Assembly (NCBI GenBank): GCA_964019055.1
Contig: OZ025207.1
Coordinates: 13,329,357-13,393,356, forward strand
Direction of reading: 5' to 3'
DNA length: 64,000 nt
Origin: Anthopleura xanthogrammica
Lineage: Eukaryota > Cnidaria > Anthozoa > Actiniaria > Actiniidae
Shown: piece by piece, positions 25,101-37,079 of the stretch
How positions within the stretch are numbered: the first letter of the stretch is position 1
Layout: each line of letters begins with the position of its first letter
Translations under genes and position numbers: made by a program
The notes under the pieces: model-generated
Seen by the model: only the letters and a program-made list of their open reading frames with translations
Database searches by the model: none
What the model was told of the DNA's origin: nothing

Positions 25101-28100
25101 TATTTACAGTTAAAATAAGAAAACCGTGTACACCTAAAATATGTCTGGAATGTTTATGTGTTTGATCACAGCGCGGTCACGCAAAGTTTTTCCCGTTTAA
25201 AAGTTTCAAACTTCATATTTTAGTTTTATTCTCGTGAAATTAGAAGTTTCTATTCAAGACAGACGGATACACGAGAGAAGGATTCAATACAGTCGTTTTT
25301 CATGGTGGTGGGAACGTCTTTTTTAAAAGCAACGGTCTAAATAAACATTCCAGACATATTTTAGGTGTTCACGGTTTTCTTAGTTTGACTGTAACATGTG
25401 CGCAACTATCAAAATATTTTTTTACGGTGTTGTAGATTGGCAATTTACAAACCGATGTGCGTGTCCTAAACAGGGCATTAATAAAATAATCAGATATAAC
25501 ATGGTGTGTTTGTGTTTTTTCTTTGGGTGTGGCAGTCAATAAACTCTTTTAGCTTGGGCGTGATGTTTACCCATTTCAAACCCCGTGTCACTTCATAGAG
25601 TAACATTTCTTTGCTTAACGATTGCGCATCAGAAGACGCATAGATATGGATACAACTCAAACAAAGAATCTTATTCTCAAGAGAAAGCATGACATGTGGT
25701 CTGAAATAGGAAAACTTTAAACCCAAAATCCCTCGCCTCCCCCGACCATTTTCACCCCCTCCCTTGATCCACCCATGCATCTATCTGCCAAATCAACTTT
25801 CTGGGCTCCTAGTCGTTGTTCAATGATCTTTTGGTCAAGAAAGAGAACGTTCTATATTCAACAAAAAAATTTGAAAGGGCTCCCATTAGCTTTGTATTCC
25901 CTTTATTTTGGTACACGCACAGCTAAAGAAATGCCGACAATAAAACAAGCCCCCTACCAAACACTTATTAAAACCTTTTCTTATTAAAATCCATTCGCGC
26001 ATAACTATTTTGGTCTCAAGGGAAGCGAGTTTGTACAAAGTTCAACGAACGCGTTATTTGTATGATATTGAACAAGACTCGAGTCTAAACAGCTTCAACA
26101 CGCAGAGGAAACCAAACGACTAGCTGTTTTCTAGTTGTACAAGACAAGAATAAAGGTAATGTGGATTCTAAGTCTTGTTTGTGTAGATAAATTACATAGT
26201 CTTTTAGCTTTCTTGAAGTGAAATACTCTAGTTGTATTGAAAACTGTTTATTGAGCTGGTATAAAGTCAGTTCCTTGGTATGAAATTAATGCTTATCCCT
26301 GAAGATGTGTTAATAAACCGAAAACGTTTGGTTATCCATCGATATATTTATCTTTTACCAGCCAAAAAGTAATTATCAATTGACATATGAAGAAAGATAA
26401 GCATTACTCTAATTGCTATTCATGCAGTAATGCGTGATAATTCTCAATTTACTCGAAGAGCCAATCTTATTTATCAAATGTTTAAAAGCTTATCAAAATT
26501 TTACCTTTTATGAAGTTAGGATATTGAGTAAAAAAATTTTTTTCTAAAAAGTTCCATGTGTACTTTGGATTGTGATGGGCTTCCTGTGTTATGCGGGCTC
26601 CAAAACAGTAAACACAGGAAACCCAATTTAGGTCAAAAGTCAACTCGTTTTTCTACCCATTCCTATGAGATTTCACAACTATCCTAACGTTCTAATATAA
26701 CACATCTATAGATCTATCATGTATGTGAGTTTCATTTAGAACGAAGTTAAAAAACTACTCGAAAAGGGGAAAAAGCTAAAAGCGATATACCGCTGGCCAA
26801 ACGCCATTTTAGTCAAAAATTATCTTCCTTATAAAATCTTTAGTATAATTCTAACCAAAAATATCACTTCAGAACCAAGTTGACACGGCCCTTAGCTTTA
26901 CATCGATGTGTATTTTGTTTTCAAAAACCTATTTTTTCGATTTACGAAAATTTGGACCAACTCGAAAAACGCATATTTTGGGGTTTCAACTTCAAGCGGC
27001 TTGTTTTCCATAAAAAAAATTAAAATCTCAAAATATTTTTACACACAGATTTAAAGCACCTTTCTAACTTTCTTTCAAGTGTAAAAAGTTTAGAATCAAG
27101 GTTTTCTTTCTAGTATTTTTTAAGCGTTTTTTGACGGGTGTAGGCATTTGGGCTTCCTGTGGTGAAGTTTAGTGGGATCAACAATAAAGAATTTGGATTT
27201 GGGAGTGAAATTGCGCAAAAACTGTAAATATTTCGAAGAATATACTTTAATTGTTTGGTATTCTATTCGTTGCATTCATTTTTTGCAAGAAAAAACAAAG
27301 TTGAATTTTTCGGGAATTTTTGTATTTTACCACAGGGATCCCAAGCGTTTCAAATTACGAGTTGTTCTGATTAGGTTTATTTTATATTTTTATCAAAAAA
27401 ATTGCGTAGTTGAAAAACAAGAGTCTTTACATCTTTGCACATTAAATGCAATCAAAAAGTCCCAAATTCATGCAACGAGAAAACCAATACACTATGATAT
27501 TCTTGGTTTTCTCATTGCCTAATTTGGTATTTTTTCATTGCAAAAAATGCGAAAAAATGGAAAAAAAAGTTGTTCTCAGACACCTGGAGAAGGGGTTGAA
27601 TAATTTTCACCTGGAGGAGGGGGAGGGGGAGGGGGTTCAAACGGTTTTGGAACAGGAAAAAATAAGGATTACTCGTTTCCAGGCCCACCTTGCACTCCGC
27701 GCTCACCACCATTGAGTTAGTCACTTTGCGCACGTCTCATGACTAAACGTAGCCTTCACACATTAGCATATCCTTCTTTTCCCGACATTTAACCAAAACA
27801 TAGCCGTATAATTTAATAGAAGTAAACCCTCCCGACATTCCATTGAGAATATCAATCCTTTGCCAGCTGAGTGCTACAGACGTTTCCGCGCGAGAAGCGC
27901 GCATTGCGCATTACAGAAGAAAATATCGATTCTACGTTGCGTGCACGGCATGAACACCGTGTCTCGGGTCCTTAACCATAAGTACTATACCTGAAGAACA
28001 GCTTGCTGTCCATCCATGATGCCACCGGCTGAAGACAAGACGTATTCACAGTGCTTGAGTTCAACGTCCACTTCTGGGACTGAAGCGTCATGTCCACTAA

Positions 28101-31100
28101 TCTCAAGCTATCGGCCATTAGATCTATCCAGTTGTACGATAACCGTATCCAGAGAATCCCCATTGGAACGTCCTTTACATTGTCTTGTGGAACGAGACTT
28201 TTATCGTCAAACGTTATCCACAGGAACTTCTCTAGAGGGATACCGAGGGAATCTGTCACTTTTTGGATGAAGGTAGCCATTGTTTTTCCACACTCCAGTA
28301 CAACGATACACGACCCACTTCTGTTCATTACTAGAGCCTCTTTGGATATTGTCAAAAAGTTAAACTCCTTCACTGATTGGCCAACCATCACTTCGTTTAC
28401 TTGAAACTTGAGTGTGAGTGATTGGGCCTTCTTGCGGATCTCTTGGCCAATTCCCGCGTGTTCATGTGACGACATGAAGATCTCGATACAAGGGCTGCCG
28501 AATTCTACTGCAAGACCGATGATTGCTTCAACCTGGGCCGTGATTGGTGGACTCAAGTTCACGTGGTTTTCATACTGAAATAAAATGAGAATCGCGCTGT
28601 GAGTTTGGCTTTAATGGATATCATAATTTGCGTTATAAGATGTAGCGGCGATGAGTGTTTGATTAATTGTTGATCGACAGCTTAAGAATAATGAAATAGA
28701 CATGAACAAACATATATTCTAGGTCAACCTGTTGGCAACGAAATATCCAGTCAACCTTCAACTACTTTCTGCGACTGCGCATGCCTTAATAAGATTTATG
28801 CTTGCGTTAAGAGTGAAAACCAGGCAAAATAACTCAACACGATAAGCCTATTCACAGTTTAAGAATCGTTATCAGTGCGCATGCGATTTTATCCCGAATT
28901 TCTCACCTTCTTTTGCTTAAACCTTCTTTTGTTTTTAATTAAACAAAAGAAGGTGAGAAATTCGGGATAAAATCGCATGCGTACTGATAACGATTTTTAA
29001 ATTGTGAATAGGATTATACAAAAGTCCTTTTTGCTCTATCACTATTGAGATTGTACGAAATGTGAACATCTTTAGAATTTGAACAAAAGATATTCGTATT
29101 TCATTATTGTTGAACAATAGTTGTAGTCAGGTCATAATTTCAACATACGTAAGTGTTGTTAATCACAACAATGAAATACGAGCATCTTCTTTTCAATACA
29201 GGCTTGATTTCAAAGACCGGGAGAAGGTCTCGTGTCTCGTGCGGAATGTTTATCAGCAAGAGAGCATACATAAAAGAGGGAAACTTCTTAATACCGTGCG
29301 CGCCATGTGAATTTCCGGTTTGGTTATTTTTAGCCAAATCAGCTAAATCGCAAGTAGGCTTTCTTTCCCTTGCCCTCCTACAAAAATAATACCCGCAGAC
29401 CGCCAAGCAACGCAGACGAAATCGATGGTTATCAATAGAAAATTCTTTCTGGTTGCCAGCACATGGTGTTCGGTGTCTGAAAAACTATTTGGAACACGGT
29501 GCAACATTACGCGCAATGTTACACGCAATCAATGTTGCGAGGCATGTCACACGACACAATTTGTTGCGCGCAATATTGCTGAAGTAGAAAACAATCCTAC
29601 TTCAGCAACATTGCCTGCAATGTTGCACCGTGTGTTTTCGCCTTAAGTTTTAAACCTTTTATCAGCTGATTGAAATTCGGTAATTACAGGACCCCACTTC
29701 AAAACTTATTATCCCTGTCCTCAAGCACACATACCAGCTGAGTTGATCGCATTTTTCAGTCGAGCATTTTCCAAGTATACAATGTAGACTTTTCTTGTTG
29801 ATTGAAATAAAATTCCGCCATGAGTTCGACTAACGTTCACGATTGATTTAAAGAAGGAAGAACTCGTATTTCATGAATTCTCTTGGCAGAATAATGGGAA
29901 ATGCTAATCAAAATACGATGTCGAATCATCAATTCTGATTGGTTGACCTTGAGTTTGTTCTGAAGGTCAACTCAGCTGGTATACGTACGGCTTTCGATCG
30001 AGCCCCGCGGTTTTTGAACTTAACAAAACCTTTTATGGTTCAGTTAACGATTGAATGAAGAATAAGTAGCAGTAAATATAGTAAACCCAACATTTACACT
30101 CAGTAAGCATATATCTGGTCTAGGCTAACCGCTTTTTAATCTTCAGTCACCATGGAAACCATTTCGATCCTAAACAGACTATTTAACCCTGGGCGTAATG
30201 TCTTCCCATTTCAGACCACGTGTCCTTCTCTTGAGAATAAGATTCTTTGTTTGAGTTGTATCCATATTAATGTGTCTTCTCATGCGCAACCGTTAAACAA
30301 AGAAATGATACTCTAGGAAATGACACGTGGTCTAAAATAGGAAAACATTACGCCCAAGCCGAAAATGTCTATTTCCTCGAGTATTGTTTCTTTGTTATCC
30401 TGGAACGCTAGGTGGCTTGCAATCATGCACAACACAAAGCATAGCCTGACGCTTGCGCATGCGATTTTTAGGCTAAAATAGACGCATAAAGAGTTCCGCG
30501 CTGCTGCTCAATGCGCATGCTCAGGGGATTAAAAAGTGGGATGATATTTTGTATAATATGCAATTTTTCGGTATATTTGATTCAGAATTCGCTTAACGGT
30601 ACGCGATCTTGAATATTTAGTGAAAATTGTACTTGACAAGAAAGATACAACTAAAATATAGCATATTTTACAAATTTTATCCCACTTTTTAATCCCCTGA
30701 GCATGCGCATTGAGCAGTAGCGCGGAACTCTTGATGCGTGTATTATCATCTAAAATTATTAATATGTTAACGTTTCTAACTCCTTAGAGCTACCAAGACG
30801 AAAACATTAAAAGGGACGAGCAAGATGAAGTAGAATCATCTCATCTGAAAAAATTTCAAGTTCACTGACGAGGTAAAGTAAAATATTTAGAACTATAGAA
30901 TATTATTTATGAAGTATGGCGCGCGCGCCGAGACGCATGACTGGGGTTAACTGAAAAGAATGATGAACATTTTATAAATATATTTTTTAAATAACCGAGG
31001 AAAGGTTAATAATTTACATAATAATAAAATTCTCGCAAGACGGACAAACACGTACAGAGAAGAGTTCGTTGAGTCTCTCTCTTCAAGATTTTTCTCCAAG

Positions 31101-34034
31101 TTCTCTGATATTTCTCTCTCCAGAAAACTGGACCAAATAACCAAAATTCCAATTCGATCTGTGAGTTAGCCGCCTCTTAAGTCTGATCAGCCCGAAGGTT
31201 GTGTCAGGGTTCGATAAAATTTGAACTCAGACGCTGCGCAGTTTGTTTGGATATCAGAAAGATTCTTGTATAAAGGGGAAACTTAAAGTACATTGAGATC
31301 TTGATAATAACCTGAAGCAATGAAAACAGCCATGTATCATGTAATCAATCTTTGAGTCTGGCTAGGGACAGCACAGCATGATGGCGTCTGCATGAGTGTA
31401 CATCATCAAAGCATACTTTATTACTTAGGAACGAGGAAGGACGGTTGTTGGCTTAGCATGCAGTGAAGACGTCGCAACACGAATGTAAATTATCGAGAAC
31501 AACGAGACCTCTGCTTTTAATATAAAAGATATGGAATAAAGAGTGGGTTGGATGGATGGATGAATGGATGCATGGATGGATGCATGGATGGATGGATGGA
31601 TGGCCGACCCGCTTAGTAAATCAATTAAAAGGTCTAGATACTTCTGCTGCACTCAAATCAAATCAAGTTCGGCACGCGGTATGAGCATTTGCAAACGCCT
31701 TGCATCAAAGCCACTCTAAAAACCCATCTGGCCGTGGTGAGTTTTTTTCATTACTCGCCAGACTCTATTTTATTTGTTTTGCTATAGTTTCCATAGAGAT
31801 ACGAAAACTAGATCCACAGAGACTCTAGAGCCGATAATAAGAGCTTTTAACTGTAGGACTATCAAAACTCTTCCGAATAAAATAGTAAAGATAACTTTTA
31901 CATGTCAAGGAGTTGAACAAGCATGTCATAGGAAACGTTGACGACAATATGGTATATCTCGAGTAGGAACTGAGTACTCGACAATGAAGCAAATCATAAG
32001 TAGATAATGCATAGAGGAAAAAATTCGTTGTCATAGCAACGTGTCGTGAACAACAACTGAGCCGCTTTCATCAAAGTTAATTCACATAACTTCTTGAGAA
32101 GCAAGTAATTTGTTAAGCACGACTTTTCAGCCTGTTTATTTGAAGCTTGGGAAGTTTTTAACATATATTTTGTGCAGTGTGGTTTTTAGTTCGACCACTT
32201 TTTCAAGAGCAATATTTTCTTATTTGTATACAGAAACGTTCACAAAGGAGAAGGTTGAAAATTACTAATACTGAGCCAAAACAAACGAGTTATTCACTGT
32301 TATGCCTTCTCAATAGTTTAATATAGTCATCACGACCTTATTCATTTTATGCAAAGCTAAACTGAAAAGTTTCTAAAAAAAATTATGACCCTTTTTGGGG
32401 AATAAAGAAAGAATAATAATTAACACGCTTCAGAAATATCAGATAATCCCTGAAATTAGCTTCTACATCAACATACATCATTGCATTTCTCTCATTCATG
32501 CAGTTTCTATTATCTTCATTCTTTAAGTAGAACTATAGTTTTGAACATTCTTTGTTCTTTTACATTCATTTTCGATATCTTTTTTTATCCCTAGAATCCT
32601 ATTTAAGCTTCAAGTGCTAAGATGACTTCACACTTAATTGCAGTACAGTTACCATATAATCTAGTGAAACTTTTTTCTCGCCGGCTCAGATACTATAGAA
32701 ACTTGAGCTCTAGCAAACAATGTACAGCTCAATGGACATTTTTTTTATCGCCAGTGCAACTAGGCACAGATTATAAAAGTGTTTTTCTGAGATCAAGATG
32801 ACAGCTATAAATCTTTAGATAATATGTTTTCCTTTTTTCTTCATTCAAAGTTTATTTTATATTTATTTTTTCTTGATGTGTAATAATATTCGTTCTCGCC
32901 ATAGGAAGAATTGATACGATATTATTAGATCAGAGTCTATTTTTGGTTATGAACTTCAAAGAATTGCGAAATAAATGCATAATAAAATCTATGGGTTGCT
33001 CAATAAAACTGCGTAATAAATACTTGCTAATCCATAATTACGATTTTCTATAATTTATTTGAGCTAAAAACACTAAAAAAAATCTCTAACTCAAATCAAA
33101 GCTTTGAATATTTAAAAAAAAAAATTAACAACAAAAAAGGGAAATTTCTAAACGAAGAAAAAAAAATGGAAGCAGAACGAAAGTATGATTTTTCTTAACG
33201 TCATTTACTCAGTAAATGTAGTAGCCTAATGATCTTCACGATAATCGAAGAAGAATTAAGACTGAAATTTCTCAATTTCGGAACGGAAATATCATCGCTC
33301 AAAAAGTAAGCAAGAACAAGGACTACAGAATAAGCTCAGAAACGTTTTGATTACCGCGATGGATTTCTGTTTGGATAACAGCCTTTAGAAGATGAATTAA
33401 AGCAAACATAGGCATTATTGTTTTAGAAATTTTTTTTCATAATTCTTGAATAAAAATTGAGAAATTTATCATTTAAAAAGCCCAAATAGAATAAGAAAAA
33501 TATGCTTTAATGGTTGGAAAATGGGTCAAAGATTTTCAATGTACGAGAGTTAATTACTTGATGAAGGTGAAGCGAGAAACTGGAAACATTTTAAAAATGA
33601 GCGGAAATATTGAAAAAGTATTAAATGCCGCAAGACTTCTAGTTTATTCAAATCTAACCATATCAGAAACTTACCATTTTATTGACTCGCATTCCTAAAC
33701 CAATGTAAGGGATTGAAAAATGTCTTGCCATAGTCTGACCAATTCCTCCAATCAAGCCATCTTCAGGGCCAATCAGGGTAACAATTTTCTTGGCAGCAAA
33801 TTTACGGCATCCATGTGTAACGATATTTTCAAATCCTAGCTCATGTGTAGATAAAACGACAGTTTGAAGGTTAACGTTGGAGAAATAGCTCAAATTAGTT
33901 GAGTTCCAAGTTTTGTCGAGTAAGATTCCTACTTGGTACGGAGCCTTCGGTATGGCTAGGGACGACGAAACGTTCTCGAGAAGTACGAACATGAATGTCC
34001 ATTGTACAGATGACATTGAATAGGCTTTCTTCAT
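22147..34034 (-). CDS. NMDA-type ionotropic glutamate receptor subunit, five exons
   Basis: My splice model is 34034-33675, 28574-27991, 24805-23794, 23222-23059 and 22672-22147. It gives 2646 nt, 881 residues plus TGA, with GT-AG ends and matching phases throughout. Reading order: signal peptide (1-30), amino-terminal domain (to about 390), ligand lobe S1 with CCIGYAID (439-446) and LTIN (498-501), M1 (about 545-567), re-entrant pore loop, M3 ending SYTANLAAS (628-636), lobe S2 with HSSTE (667-671) and DDSP (714-717), M4 (about 800-824) and a short tail. [22 protein letters not shown] and SYTANLAA are typical of NMDA receptors (GluN1-like in the pore-M3 link). Such subunits form ligand-gated cation channels in the plasma membrane. 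Oddities: the pore asparagine position is Lys598, the usual Pro of PLTI is Thr, and SYTANLAAF ends in Ser. R504, S668, T670 and D715 keep the ligand-contact positions. I chose ATG 34034; the GTG three bases upstream is not a start. The amino-terminal domain is somewhat short. A possible AATAAA lies at 21637-21632. Confidence 0.9.
23285..23414. mobile_element. TATAGACCCCTTGC miniature element, copy 1 of 4
   Basis: An inverted-repeat element in glutamate receptor intron 3, 63 bp upstream of exon 4. The left arm carries TTGCACGTGACTTCAAAGCA and CTCAATTTGGAGGACAAAAC; the right arm carries GTTTTGTCCTCCAAATTGAG and TGCAAGGAGTCTATATA. Related copies lie at 50983-51410, 54112-54247 and 60550-60721. 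No coding capacity. Confidence 0.7.
25546..25725. mobile_element. AGCTTGGGCGT miniature element, copy 1 of 3
   Basis: The left end is TTTTAGCTTGGGCGTGATGT and the right end ACTTTAAACCCAAAAT. Inside, CCCATTTCAAACC pairs with GGTCTGAAATAGG, and ACAACTCAAACAAAGAATCT is shared with the copies at 30187-30360 (partly inverted) and 59826-59995. Three copies at unrelated sites identify it as a dispersed miniature element. Confidence 0.65.
26612..27162. mobile_element. Possible ~550 bp element with CACAGGAAACCCAA ends
   Basis: The left end CACAGGAAACCCAATTT is inverted relative to the right end ATTTGGGCTTCCTGTG. A third copy of the word (GGGCTTCCTGTGTT) lies just outside the left end at 26578-26591 and forms a small hairpin with it. 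The interior is AT-rich and non-coding. Only short ends support this call. Confidence 0.3.
28842..29018. mobile_element. Near-perfect palindromic miniature element, copy 2
   Basis: Same family as 8643-8820: the arms share GTGCGCATGCGATTTTATCC and TTCTCACCTTCTTTTG, around an identical short loop with TTTTTAATTAAAC. The ends read ATAAGCCTATTCACAG and its complement with a few changes. Stem-loop symmetry is still almost complete, so insertion looks relatively recent. Confidence 0.72.
29490..29646. mobile_element. GCAACATT miniature element, copy 2 of 3
   Basis: It shares CACGGTGCAACATT at its left end and GCACCGTGTGTTTTCGCCTT at its right end with the copies at 21349 and 42372, along with the GAAGTAGAAAACAATCCTAC core. 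The left tip is worn compared with copy 1. Confidence 0.6.
29733..29980. mobile_element. ACCAGCTGAGTTGA-ended element, copy 1 of 2
   Basis: The ends ACCAGCTGAGTTGATC and GGTCAACTCAGCTGGT are inverted repeats. A second copy of about the same length lies in the opposite orientation at 44092-44364 and shares CTTCTTTAAA(T/C)-type and GACTTTTCTTGTTGATTGAA words. Non-coding. Confidence 0.65.
30187..30360. mobile_element. AGCTTGGGCGT miniature element, copy 2 of 3
   Basis: Begins CTGGGCGTAATGTCTTCCCA and ends GAAAACATTACGCCCAAG. TTTCAGACCACGTGTC near the left pairs with GACACGTGGTCTAAAATA near the right. The internal AATAAGATTCTTTGTTTGAG is inverted relative to the copy at 25546-25725. Confidence 0.68.
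30481..30746. mobile_element. 266 bp element with long inverted repeats
   Basis: The left arm (30481-30562) includes GAGTTCCGCGCTGCTGCTCA, ATGCGCATGCTCAGGGGATT and AAAAAGTGGGATGATATTTT. The right arm (about 30657-30746) mirrors them with AATCCCCTGAGCATGCGCAT and TAGCGCGGAACTCTTGATGC. The ~95 bp spacer is AT-rich. It looks like a miniature element or a foldback element. I see no second copy in the window. Confidence 0.6.
31552..31602. repeat. GGAT/GCAT tetranucleotide microsatellite
   Basis: A short interrupted GGAT array with GAAT and GCAT variants. It accounts for the His/Pro/Ser/Ile run in the 75-residue minus-strand frame over it. Confidence 0.85.
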
Positions 34035-35585
34035 CACTCGAATATCTCCTCAACTATGACTTAGTTTTTCAATAGAGTATTATTTCACTAAATAATGATT
34101 AAAAAACAACTAGGTAAACTGATTCAGAATATAGTTTGTAACTTCCGTCATGGCTGGCAACGAGGTTCTGTTGTCACTGGATTTCGGTTTCTGCATAATT
34201 TGCCTTCCTAAAGTCAGCAAGTGTTCATCGACTTTAATAAATTATTTCTAAATTACCATCGACTCGCCAATCGCTTTGTCACTAATGGTAGGTTGTTAGG
34301 TGAGCGAATTGAGCGTAACAGGTATTTTCGACTATATTAACTCTTTTAATCGAAAGGCAGCAATTTTGAAAAAAATGTTTTACAGGTTATTAAAAAAAAA
34401 TTCTGGGGAATTTTCGGCGATTCCAGAGACTACATGTCAGAACACTGCTTCGCACGAACTAGTTAACAAGTTCAGTTGCTAGTCATAGAAACTTGGTGAT
34501 AAAATCGCGATAAATTTAGAGCGTCGTTGTGAATTAAAAATGAGCGAATTAAATGTTGTTACCAGTTGAATAATGCTAATGAAATGGAAGAAGTTGACGA
34601 CAGTTTGAGGATTTATGAGACCTTAAAACACTAGTCAACCTTAGAAACCATTTGCTCATTTACGTTAAACATTGAAGGACCTTGAGTAGGAAAGCGCTGT
34701 TGGATCAATGTTAAAAATATTAAAGAACAAGAGAGAGGATTCTTTTGTGACAGTAGCAGTGATTTAGTCACGGTGGTAAAATGGCACTCTCATCATTGAG
34801 GCCAGAACTTGTGATTTCCTCCTTAATTTTTCGTGCGTAGATAAAAAACAATTATCGTTAATGTATAGTTACGAGCTGTCGGGGAGGTATAGCTTATACG
34901 GTAGTACTGCACGACTTCTCGTAACACCCTAACTATTACCTTATAATATTTCTTCGATCGTACCGAGACCATCGCACAGGGAATAGCGGAATCACTTCTT
35001 ATCAGTCAATAACTGTTTCACTAGATTAATAATTCTTAATGAACAATCAAGATAAGATTGAGCCTAAAGTATTATTCCTTGTTCTTTTACCTTCCGCTTG
35101 ATTGAAGTGTATCTGTGAGTTGATGATTACATCCTAAATATTGTATAAAAGTTTAAAATTTTGCATATAATGTCAAGGGCTTCGATCATGTTTACTTCAA
35201 GGACGATTTCTGTGAAAGCAGTCAATCGAAATAAAAAAAAAATGCTTTTAGAGCAAAACTGATACGAATAATCTTTGTGCTTCTTAAACTCAATTTCAAA
35301 GTAAATCAATATTTTCATCACTAACATCGTCACGTAAAAAAGAAAGAACTCCTTACGTGCACTCGTTATGGCCTACAATTGACGTCATCAAAAAGAATCC
35401 GTATCAAGTGAAACTCTGTATTGACGACGATGACGTCACAGACACAGTAATGATCTAAATGTTGATGTTATGGCGTATAATAATATGAACAGTATTATAT
35501 AAAGATTTGACTTATACTATGAACTAAATACATATAACCTATGTACAATATGTATGAACAAATCAAGTCTAATCTCGACTTGGAA

Positions 35586-36446
35586 TAGACCTTTTTCCCA
35601 ATACGGCGGCTATCTTGAATTATGGGATACTGAGGGGGCAAACGTAGAAATATTTCTAAAGCATAGAGTGGCGGGGTTACTTTCTGAAATAATTTTACGC
35701 CTTTCGTGTTTCACATATTTCTCCAACTTCCAGCAAATTCAATTGGTTTTTAGATGTGCTTCTCAGTGGATCACGTTAAGGAGGCTAGAAAGGGTTTTTG
35801 AACTTGCATATAGACTAACAAAAATGACCCTGAAAAACTTTATATGACTAATATATGACCGTAAGTTGACCCAGAAGATGAAAGACCATAAAGTAAAGGT
35901 TGGAATGAAAAGAAAAATATGACGTAACACGTTGCTATGACAACGGTGGATGCAAAGTTTTTAATTTAATAAATCCTAACTCAAAAACTGTACGGTGAAA
36001 ATCGTTTAAAATTTGCATGTTTGAACTTCTTGCTCCAATCTTTGATTAGACCGAAAAAGAAAAAAATCTGTAATGAGATATTCTCAAAAATCAATAAAGT
36101 TTATTTTAGGACGTTCCCCATTACAGATTTCTTAAATTTTTTCTTAGCACTTACGAACAATCAAATAAAAACCACATGCAAAGTTTAAAAAAATTACCGT
36201 CCAGTTTTTGAGTTTATTTTTGGGACAAAATTTTCCTATTTCCATTTCAAATGATTCAGTGCTACGTCATTTAAGAGCGCGCGCGCTCGTTCAAGGAAAA
36301 CCATTTCAAGCCTCCTTAAATTACATAAAAAGACACTCTGACAGCTGTGCATAGTATAAATTTTCCAATAATTGCCCCTCGGCATCCCATAATGTCTTAC
36401 TTAAAACAATAGAAATCAAGATGGCCGCCGTATCGGTAAATATAAG
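35586..36446. mobile_element. 861 bp element with GGCGGCCATCTTGAATT inverted ends
   Basis: The left end reads TAGACCTTTTTCCCAATACG followed by GCGGCTATCTTGAATT. The right end is the complement (CAAGATGGCCGCCGTATCGG then TAAATATA). Sub-terminal GAGGGGGCAA and TTGCCCCTCGGCATCCCATA are also inverted. The interior (about 35790-36290) has no long open frame. A shorter relative lies inside another element at 51058-51342. The AAGATGGCNGCC core in the ends resembles a YY1-type site. Confidence 0.6.
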
Positions 36447-36452
36447 TCAGCT

Positions 36453-36628
36453 ATTCAACGACATCATTAAAAAGTCCGTGGGATTTCAAAACATTGGTAT
36501 TGTTCAACTTACACATTCTTTACATTACAATTGAATTTTGCAAATCATTAGCAACAGCCAACTATAATGTAAAGAATGCGCAAGATGAATAATACCAATC
36601 CCACGGACTTTTAATGATGTCGTTGAAT
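36453..36628. mobile_element. 176 bp hairpin element with CAACGACATCATTAAAAAGT ends
   Basis: The left arm is TTCAACGACATCATTAAAAA then GTCCGTGGGAT; the right arm mirrors it (CCCACGGACTTTTAATGATG then TCGTTGAA). ACATTCTTTACATTA and TAATGTAAAGAATG pair further inside. It begins 6 bp after the preceding element. Confidence 0.65.
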
Positions 36629-36771
36629 GGATGACTTATAAACGAGGCGATGCCTGAGCAAATGAGCCTGTGGTCTTCAAAAACAGCGGTTTGCATCGAA
36701 TGCGAAACTGGTGTATTGCCCACGCCAATTCAAACCACGTGATGTTTACAAGATGTTATGTATATAGCTAT

Positions 36772-37035
36772 TTCAAAAAAAGTTGGCGAAGGTTTTGTTG
36801 GAATCTGCATGTTGCTTGTTGTTTACCAAGCTTGAAATGTACGTATTATGTTCGTATGTAAATAATGTCAGCACAGAATAAAATATGCTGGATAAACCTG
36901 CAGACAGAGTTTGTGGAAATACCATATGGTTGTTACCTTTCGCTGCTTGAATTCCCATCACCCAAACTGCATTTTGGGCCATTTCTGGTATGCAACAAGC
37001 AACAAGCAACAAAATTTTCACAAACCTTTTTTGAA
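36772..37035. mobile_element. 264 bp inverted-repeat element with GTTGCTTGTTG words
   Basis: The left arm TTCAAAAAAAGTTGGCGAAG, GTTTTGTTGG and GTTGCTTGTTG is mirrored by the right arm CAACAAGCAACAAGCAACAA and TTTTTTGAA. The arms are diverged. A similar word pattern near 12850-12915 may be a related remnant. Confidence 0.45.
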
Positions 37036-37079
37036 TTACAGCCATTCCCATCAACGTTGTCCAGATAAATAGACATCCC

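Larger units (their letters stand above)
24806..27990 (-). other. Glutamate receptor intron 2
   Basis: Intron between exons 2 and 3, with a CAG|GTATAG donor and a TTTTCACAG acceptor. It contains the inverted-repeat element at 25546-25725 and a possible larger element at 26612-27162. Frames inside it (for example 27172-27522 on the plus strand) are unsupported. Confidence 0.8.
28575..33674 (-). other. Glutamate receptor intron 1 (5.1 kb), repeat-rich
   Basis: Intron between exon 1 (donor ATG|GTAAGT) and exon 2 (acceptor TTATTTCAG). It carries at least five distinct inverted-repeat elements (28842-29018, 29490-29646, 29733-29980, 30187-30360, 30481-30746), a GGAT microsatellite at 31552-31602 and SINE-like scraps near 31130-31210. 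Roughly 31700-33670 is plain AT-rich sequence with no gene that I can support. Confidence 0.8.

Noticed and set aside
34035..34037. GTG codon three bases upstream of the receptor start as initiator
   Set aside because: Eukaryotic initiation at the following ATG (34034) is far more likely.
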